This document shows positions 58,337-64,000 of a DNA stretch of 64,000 bases, piece after piece. A program made the position numbers and the translations under genes. The number at the start of each line of letters is the position of its first letter. Within the stretch, counting starts at the first letter, position 1. The stretch covers positions 117,452 to 181,451 of the forward strand of contig NZ_FNNZ01000011.1 of the NCBI RefSeq assembly GCF_900106925.1, read 5' to 3'. The notes below the pieces were generated by a model. The model searched no databases and was not told the origin of the DNA. It was given only the letters and a program-made list of their open reading frames with translations. Origin of the DNA: Thiocapsa roseopersicina (GTDB lineage: Bacteria; Pseudomonadota; Gammaproteobacteria; Chromatiales; Chromatiaceae).

Positions 58337-59305
58337 TCAATGCTTGCGGTCGACCGAGAAATCAGCCAGCGTTGCCATCGCGTCCCTGGCTGGGCAGGAA
58401 GGCAAAGCAGACAATGCACGTTTTGCTTGATCCGCGTAGTCTTCCGCAAGCCGCGTAGTATAGGTAATGGCGTCGGTCGACGCAATCGCCTCGACGACGG
58501 ATTCCATGTGCTTGCGGCCGCCTTCTTCGATGGCCTTGCGCAGCAATGCCTTTTGCTCGGGTGTTCCGACCTCCATCGCCCGAATCACCGGGAGGGTCGG
58601 CTTTCCCTCGTCGAGGTCATCGCCGACATTCTTGCCCAGCTCGGCGTTTGCCGGACTGTAATCCAATGCGTCGTCGATGAGCTGGAAGGCAATCCCGAGG
58701 TTGAGGCCATAGCTCGCAGCGGCTTCTTCCACACCGGGGCTCGATTCGGCCAGCACGGCGCCGAGGCGCACGCCCGCTTCGAACAGCGTCGCCGTCTTGC
58801 GGGTGATGACCTCCATGTAACGGGTCTGATCCGTGTCGGGGTCGTGCGTATTCAGGAGCTGGAGCACCTCGCCTTCGGCGATCCGGTTGGTCGCATGCGA
58901 GAGGATGTCCATGACCCGCATACTCCCGACATCGACCATCATCTCGAAGGCGCGGGAGTAGAGGAAGTCGCCGACCAGCACGCTGGCGTCGTTGCCCCAG
59001 ACGACGTTGGCCGTCTCGCGGTTGCGTCTGAGCTCGGAGGCATCGACGACATCGTCGTGCAGCAGCGTTGCGGTATGGATAAACTCGACGACCGCAGCAA
59101 GGTCGATGTGCCGGTCGCCCGTGTACCCGCAAGCCCGGGATGCGAGGAGCACCGAGAGCGGGCGCAAGCGCTTGCCGCCGCTATTGACGATATAACTGCC
59201 GATTTGGTTGATCAGCACCACGTCTGACCGGAGTCGACGCAGGATCAAGGCGTCAACGGCCTTGACGTCTTCGGCGACGGGTTGTCGGAGCGCGGTAATA
59301 TCCAT
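58337..59305 (-). CDS. ispB: Octaprenyl/polyprenyl diphosphate synthase
   Basis: 322-residue trans-polyprenyl synthase making the ubiquinone/menaquinone side chain. The first Asp-rich motif is in TATLLHDDVVDASELRR (DDxxD, near residue 84) and the second is IDDALDY. Also GGKRLRPLSVLLASRA and GKPTLPVIRAMEV. The position next to, and divergent from, rplU-rpmA-obgE is classic for gammaproteobacterial ispB. The start at 59305 gives the family N-terminus (MDITALRQPV); the ribosome site is weak. Confidence 0.95.
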   Translation of the reverse strand: MDITALRQPVAEDVKAVDALILRRLRSDVVLINQIGSYIVNSGGKRLRPLSVLLASRACGYTGDRHIDLAAVVEFIHTATLLHDDVVDASELRRNRETANVVWGNDASVLVGDFLYSRAFEMMVDVGSMRVMDILSHATNRIAEGEVLQLLNTHDPDTDQTRYMEVITRKTATLFEAGVRLGAVLAESSPGVEEAAASYGLNLGIAFQLIDDALDYSPANAELGKNVGDDLDEGKPTLPVIRAMEVGTPEQKALLRKAIEEGGRKHMESVVEAIASTDAITYTTRLAEDYADQAKRALSALPSCPARDAMATLADFSVDRKH

Positions 59306-59490
59306 GAGGTATCGATGGACTGACTGATCGTGGCCGCGGATGCTAGGTGTGGGATGGGGGTCTGTCAAGTCGGAGGCGGGTTGTGGAGGCGCGTCGCGAG
59401 GCCCCTGTGCACCCGGCTGTCTTGCGGGGTTTGTCCGCCGGGGGGGGACACGACCCGGTGTCGTTCTCCGAAACGACTGCAGCAACGGCC

Positions 59491-59519
59491 TTGACCAGGG
59501 GATATCTGTCGAGTAGTAT
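59491..59519 (+). promoter_or_regulatory. Sigma-70 promoter of rplU-rpmA
   Basis: TTGACC (59491-59496) and TAGTAT (59514-59519) with a 17-nt spacer, 63 nt ahead of rplU. The rest of the ispB-rplU spacer holds no gene. Confidence 0.75.
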
Positions 59520-59582
59520 TCCGCTTCTTTTGTTTCGGCGCCTGTCGCCGATCTCGCCGAATGGTTTTGGGGATCTTCAGAC

Positions 59583-59897
59583 ATGTACGCGGTCATTCAA
59601 ACCGGTGGCAAACAATACCGGGTTTCGGAAGGCGACACCGTCAAAGTAGAAAAGATGGTGGCGGAGCAGGGCGCTGTCGTCGACTTCGATCAGGTCCTTT
59701 TGGTGGCCGACGGAGACGATGTCAAGATCGGCAAGCCTTACGTCGCAGGCGGTAAGGTCAGCGCAACGGTCGAAGGCCACGGGCGTGCGAAGAAGGTCAT
59801 GATCGTGAAGTTCCGGCGGCGCAAGCACCATCTGAAGCGCCAGGGCCATCGTCAATCGTTCACCGCCCTGAAGATTACGGCGATCAGCGCCGGCTGA
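59583..59897 (+). CDS. rplU: 50S ribosomal protein L21
   Basis: 104 residues: [19 protein letters not shown], ...[20 protein letters not shown], typical L21 of normal length. First gene of the rplU-rpmA unit, 13 nt before rpmA. Confidence 0.98.
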   Translation: MYAVIQTGGKQYRVSEGDTVKVEKMVAEQGAVVDFDQVLLVADGDDVKIGKPYVAGGKVSATVEGHGRAKKVMIVKFRRRKHHLKRQGHRQSFTALKITAISAG

Positions 59898-59910
59898 AGA
59901 GGAGACTCCC

Positions 59911-60192
59911 ATGGCACATAAGAAAGCTGGCGGTAGCTCGCGCAACGGGCGTGATTCGGAATCCAAGCGGCTCGGCGTCAAGGTCTTCGGTGGTCAGGTC
60001 GTGAAGGCCGGGGCCATCATCGTGCGCCAACGCGGTACCCGATTCCACAGCGGCGTCAACGTCGGTTGCGGACGCGACCACACGCTCTTTGCGCTGCGCG
60101 ACGGGGTTGTGACCTTTGTCGAGCAGGGGCCGAAGAATCGTAAATTCGTGACCGTGGTCGAAAAGCCTGCGGGCGTCGTCGGCTCGGCCTGA
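59911..60192 (+). CDS. rpmA: 50S ribosomal protein L27
   Basis: 93 residues: [20 protein letters not shown], then [20 protein letters not shown] and [15 protein letters not shown], typical L27, which reaches the peptidyl-transferase centre. Preceded by GAGGAGA. An intrinsic terminator follows at 60227-60255. Confidence 0.98.
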   Translation: MAHKKAGGSSRNGRDSESKRLGVKVFGGQVVKAGAIIVRQRGTRFHSGVNVGCGRDHTLFALRDGVVTFVEQGPKNRKFVTVVEKPAGVVGSA

Positions 60193-60226
60193 TCGGGTCG
60201 GGCTCTACCCATCGCAACGGGCACGC

Positions 60227-60255
60227 GAGCCTCGCCGTTTCGGCGGGGCTCTTTT
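60227..60255 (+). terminator. Intrinsic terminator between rpmA and obgE
   Basis: GAGCCTCGCCG / CGGCGGGGCTC stem with a TTT loop and a following TTTT. It probably limits read-through from the ribosomal genes into obgE. Confidence 0.8.
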
Positions 60256-60279
60256 CGTTTCAGCGATGAGGTTGTTTGA

Positions 60280-61392
<1,113 letters not shown>

Positions 61393-61410
61393 CCTGACTG
61401 GATCTTTCCT

Positions 61411-62535
61411 ATGATTTCGCGCTCCATGATCCCCTTCACGCGTCGATGGGTCGTGAAGATCGGAAGTGCATTGTTGACCCGCGACGGCGCAGGGCTTGAG
61501 CGCAGCATGCTAGTCCCGTGGGTGGAGCAGATCACCGCGCGTCGAATGGCGGGCAACGAGGTGGTTCTGGTGTCCTCGGGCGCGGTCGCCGAGGGGATGG
61601 CGCGGATGGGCTGGCGGGCTCGTCCGAAGGCGCTCCATGCACTGCAGGCGGCTGCCGCGATCGGACAGATGGGGCTGGTACGCGCGTATGAAGACTGTTT
61701 CCAGGCGCGTGGACTGCATACCGCTCAAGTGCTCCTCACCCGTGACGATCTTGCCGATCGGGCCCGCTATCTTAACGCCCGCAGTACCCTCCGCACACTG
61801 CTCAAGCTCGGCGTGATCCCCGTCATCAACGAGAACGATACGGTTGCAACCGACGAATTGCGCTTCGGCGACAACGATACCTTGGCTGCACTTGTCGCTA
61901 ACTTGATCCAGGCCGACCTCCTGATTCTTCTGACCGATCAAGACGGTCTGTTCGACCGGGATCCGCGCGCTCACGCCGATGCCTGCCTGATCCCCGAGAC
62001 CCGGGTCGACGACCCTCAACTGGACCGCGTCGCCGGCGGCAGCGTCACGGGTCTGGGTACGGGTGGAATGGTCACCAAGGTCCGTGCAGCTCGCCTTGCC
62101 GCGCGCTCGGGTACGCCGACCGTGATCGCTCCCGGGCGTGGAGAAGACGTCTTGAGGCGGATCGGAGAAGGGGAGGGGGTTGGAACCTTGCTGGTGCCCT
62201 TCCAGGGCCCTCAGGCGGCGCGCAAGCAGTGGTTGGCCGGTCATCTCCAGGTCCGTGGTCGCCTCACGCTGGACGCCGGAGCTGTCAATGCCTTGCGCGA
62301 GAAGGGGACGAGTCTGCTCGCCGTCGGTGTCAAGGAGGTGCAGGGCGCCTTCAATCGTGGCGAGGTTGTTGCCTGTGTCGATGTATCGGGCCGCGAAGTG
62401 GCACGGGGTTTGGTCAACTACGATGTGCAGGAAGTCGCGAGGATCAAAGGTCATCCGTCGAGCCGATTCGAGGCGATCCTCGGCTATCTCGACGAGGAGG
62501 AGTTGATCCATCGCGACAATTTGGTTTTGCTCTAA
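61411..62535 (+). CDS. proB: Glutamate 5-kinase
   Basis: 374 residues: amino-acid kinase domain ([73 protein letters not shown]) followed by a C-terminal PUA domain ([23 protein letters not shown]). It catalyses the first step of proline synthesis; proA is not adjacent. Start is 61411, with MIP at 61426 as an alternative. The TAA stop is inside a terminal-inverted-repeat element. Confidence 0.97.
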   Translation: MISRSMIPFTRRWVVKIGSALLTRDGAGLERSMLVPWVEQITARRMAGNEVVLVSSGAVAEGMARMGWRARPKALHALQAAAAIGQMGLVRAYEDCFQARGLHTAQVLLTRDDLADRARYLNARSTLRTLLKLGVIPVINENDTVATDELRFGDNDTLAALVANLIQADLLILLTDQDGLFDRDPRAHADACLIPETRVDDPQLDRVAGGSVTGLGTGGMVTKVRAARLAARSGTPTVIAPGRGEDVLRRIGEGEGVGTLLVPFQGPQAARKQWLAGHLQVRGRLTLDAGAVNALREKGTSLLAVGVKEVQGAFNRGEVVACVDVSGREVARGLVNYDVQEVARIKGHPSSRFEAILGYLDEEELIHRDNLVLL

Positions 62536-62620
62536 ACCGCGTCCGTGAGTGATCCGGGTTGCTCTGGAGCGGACGCGACCCTCATCCCTGTCAACGAGCG
62601 TCGGAGCGGACGCGGTTTAG
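62532..62620. repeat. Terminal-inverted-repeat element, copy D (over proB stop)
   Basis: 89 bp with perfect 14-bp arms CTAAACCGCGTCCG / CGGACGCGGTTTAG, the longest arms of the five. The proB TAA (62533-62535) is within the left arm. Confidence 0.88.
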
Positions 62621-62662
62621 GTTTACGATTGCTCTCTTTCAATCCCCCCTCGTCGCCCGACC

Positions 62663-63796
62663 TTAATCAGTGCCGAGTCCAGCGGCCTTTGCGACCGCAT
62701 CAGCGATCCGGACCTGATCCTCATCCGACAGATACGGGTGCATCGGGAGACTGATGACCCGCTGTGCCACACGCGAGCTGACAGGGGTTGCGAATCGCTC
62801 CAGACTCGGTTGAAACACGGGCTGGTCGTTCAACGGCACGGGGTAGTGCACCGCCGTCGGGATTCCTTCGGCCGCCAATGCCTCGCCGACTCGATCGCGC
62901 TCGTCGACCTGAATGGTGTACTGAGCATAGACCGATTCGTTGCCCGGTGCGATGAAGGGTGTCAACACTGCGCCGTCGGCAACCTCGCTGGAAGCTGCCC
63001 CGCGGGCTTGAAGCAATGCCGAATAGCGCGCTCCGATCCGGATTCGCGCGCCGATCTCGTTCACGAACAGCGAGAGCTTCGCGAGGAGAATCGCAGCCTG
63101 AAGCGTGTCGATTCGGCCATTCAGGCCGAGACGCGGATGGTGATAACGGCGATCTTGACCGTGGTTTCGGATCTCCTTCAGCCTTTTCGCCACATCATCG
63201 TCGTTCGTGAAACAGGCTCCGGCATCGCCGTACGCGCCCAGCGGCTTGGAAGGGAAGAAGGACGTACAGCCGATCGAGGACAGGGCGCAGGACCGCTTTC
63301 CCTTGTAGGTGGCTCCGAAGCTCTGGGCGGCGTCTTCGATCACGGGCAGGCGATGCCGTGCGGCGATCTCGTTGATGGCGTCCATGTCCGCGCATTGGCC
63401 GTAGAGAGAAACCGGCATGATGGCTCGGGTCCGTCCGGTGATGGCCTCTTCGATGCGGGCGGGGTCGATGTTGTAGGTCACAGGGTCGATGTCGACGAAG
63501 ACCGGCCGCACGCCAAGGAGCGCGATCATCTCGCCGGTGGCGATGAAGGTGAAAGGGGTCGTGATGACCTCGTCGCCCCGACCGATCTCCAGCGCCATCA
63601 TGGCCGCGAGCAATGCGTCTGTTCCGCTCGAGAGACCGATGCAGTGCCGCGTGCCGACGAACTCGGCAAGCGCAATCTCCAGCGCTTCGACCTCGGGCCC
63701 CATAATGTATTGCCCGTGCTCCAGGACCGCATGAATCCGGGCCTTCACGTCGTCTTCGATCAATCGATACTGTGACTTCAAGTCGATGAATTGCAT
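62663..63796 (-). CDS. DegT/DnrJ/EryC1/StrS-family sugar aminotransferase
   Basis: 377-residue PLP-dependent enzyme adding an amino group to a nucleotide-linked ketosugar. Visible are MQFIDLKSQYRLIEDDVKARI, CIGLSSGTDALLAAMMAL, TTPFTFIATGEMI, the cofactor region PVIEDAAQSFGATYKGK and the PLP-Lys motif SFFPSKPLGAYGDAGA near residue 185. The sequence SLYGQCADMDAI is as in WbpE/WlbC-type UDP-3-keto-GlcNAcA aminotransferases of O-antigen pathways; that substrate is inferred. It stands alone here. Confidence 0.93.
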   Translation of the reverse strand: MQFIDLKSQYRLIEDDVKARIHAVLEHGQYIMGPEVEALEIALAEFVGTRHCIGLSSGTDALLAAMMALEIGRGDEVITTPFTFIATGEMIALLGVRPVFVDIDPVTYNIDPARIEEAITGRTRAIMPVSLYGQCADMDAINEIAARHRLPVIEDAAQSFGATYKGKRSCALSSIGCTSFFPSKPLGAYGDAGACFTNDDDVAKRLKEIRNHGQDRRYHHPRLGLNGRIDTLQAAILLAKLSLFVNEIGARIRIGARYSALLQARGAASSEVADGAVLTPFIAPGNESVYAQYTIQVDERDRVGEALAAEGIPTAVHYPVPLNDQPVFQPSLERFATPVSSRVAQRVISLPMHPYLSDEDQVRIADAVAKAAGLGTD

Positions 63797-63886
63797 TCGT
63801 TCCGCCTTTGATCGTTGGTTCGGATCACAGATTCAATACGCATCAGGATACCGGGTTTCTGTCGATCCGTCTTTTCCGCGGCGCAT

Positions 63887-63917
63887 AAAAAAACCCCCGC
63901 TTGGAGGCGGGGGTTTT
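63887..63917 (-). terminator. rRNA operon terminator
   Basis: CCCCCGC/GCGGGGG stem with T7 on the minus strand and TTTT on the plus strand, so it can act in both directions, between the 5S rRNA and the aminotransferase gene. Confidence 0.88.
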
Positions 63918-63925
63918 GGGCATAA

Positions 63926-64000
63926 GGCCCTGGCGGTGACCTACGTTCGCATGGGGAGGCCCCACACTATCATCGGCGAGACACCGTTTCACGTCTGAGT
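63926..64000 (-). rRNA. rrf: 5S ribosomal RNA, 3' portion
   Basis: On the minus strand the sequence reads ACTCAGACGTGAAACGGTGT, CGCCGATGATAGTGTGGGG and CCCCATGCGAACGTAGGTCACCGCCAGG, the 3' two thirds of a gammaproteobacterial 5S rRNA. The 5' part and the rest of the rrn operon lie beyond the window end. Confidence 0.93.

Overview
The window reads as chromosomal DNA of a GC-rich purple sulfur bacterium of the Chromatiaceae (Thiocapsa/Allochromatium-like gammaproteobacterium). This is an inference from gene content: a sulfur-globule protein, a nitrogenase operon with a divergent draT, a Calvin-cycle gene run, a membrane pyrophosphatase and a gammaproteobacterial SAH riboswitch.

Layout. 1-7254 (minus): carbon metabolism run tkt-gap-[toxin/antitoxin]-pgk-pyk-fba, with fba cut by the window edge. 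7614-8171: thioredoxin-like protein. 8381-12557 (plus): S-adenosylmethionine cycle metK, ahcY (behind an SAH riboswitch) and metF. 13154-16970: sulfur-globule protein, an unknown protein and the K+-type membrane pyrophosphatase hppA. 17097-24145 (minus): nifH-D-K-T-ferredoxin-nifY-small genes, with a -24/-12 promoter ahead of nifH and draT divergent from it. 25177-29790: an accessory island that is visibly AT-rich in its first part, holding an FRG-domain gene, a novel zinc-ribbon membrane protein, decayed vapBC and parDE modules, and long direct repeats. 29637-30514: an Anbu proteasome-like peptidase with a remnant of its usual partner. 30554-35167 (minus): DUF3604-PpiC-HupE operon. 35437-37397 (minus): a stand-alone MetH homocysteine module coupled to a rhodanese. 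37470-53725 (plus): rlmH, maf, rng, yhdP, nitrilase-family hydrolase, tldD, pmbA, the FAD oxidoreductase/DUF1365/cyclopropane-synthase operon and serB. 53775-64000: a c-di-GMP GGDEF/EAL protein, an MFS transporter, tRNA-Pro, ispB, rplU-rpmA-obgE-proB, a sugar aminotransferase, and the 3' part of a 5S rRNA with its terminator.

How the parts fit. The housekeeping genes support autotrophic, diazotrophic, sulfide-oxidising growth. CO2 fixation supplies sugar phosphates, nitrogenase is transcribed from a sigma-54 promoter, and its reductase carries Arg101, the known DraT target. metK/ahcY/metF and the MetH module form the methyl cycle, with SAH sensed by RNA.

Three families of small non-coding repeats recur between genes. 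(1) Five elements of 82-89 bp with 12-14 bp inverted termini, each at or over the stop codon of the preceding gene. (2) Degenerate 7-bp tandem repeats at five intergenic sites. (3) Short GTCGCCCCT-type palindromes. The most unusual region is the island at 25.2-29.8 kb: two AT-rich genes behind matching extended -10 sequences, a possible small RNA, and toxin-antitoxin wrecks bounded by a recurring short motif.
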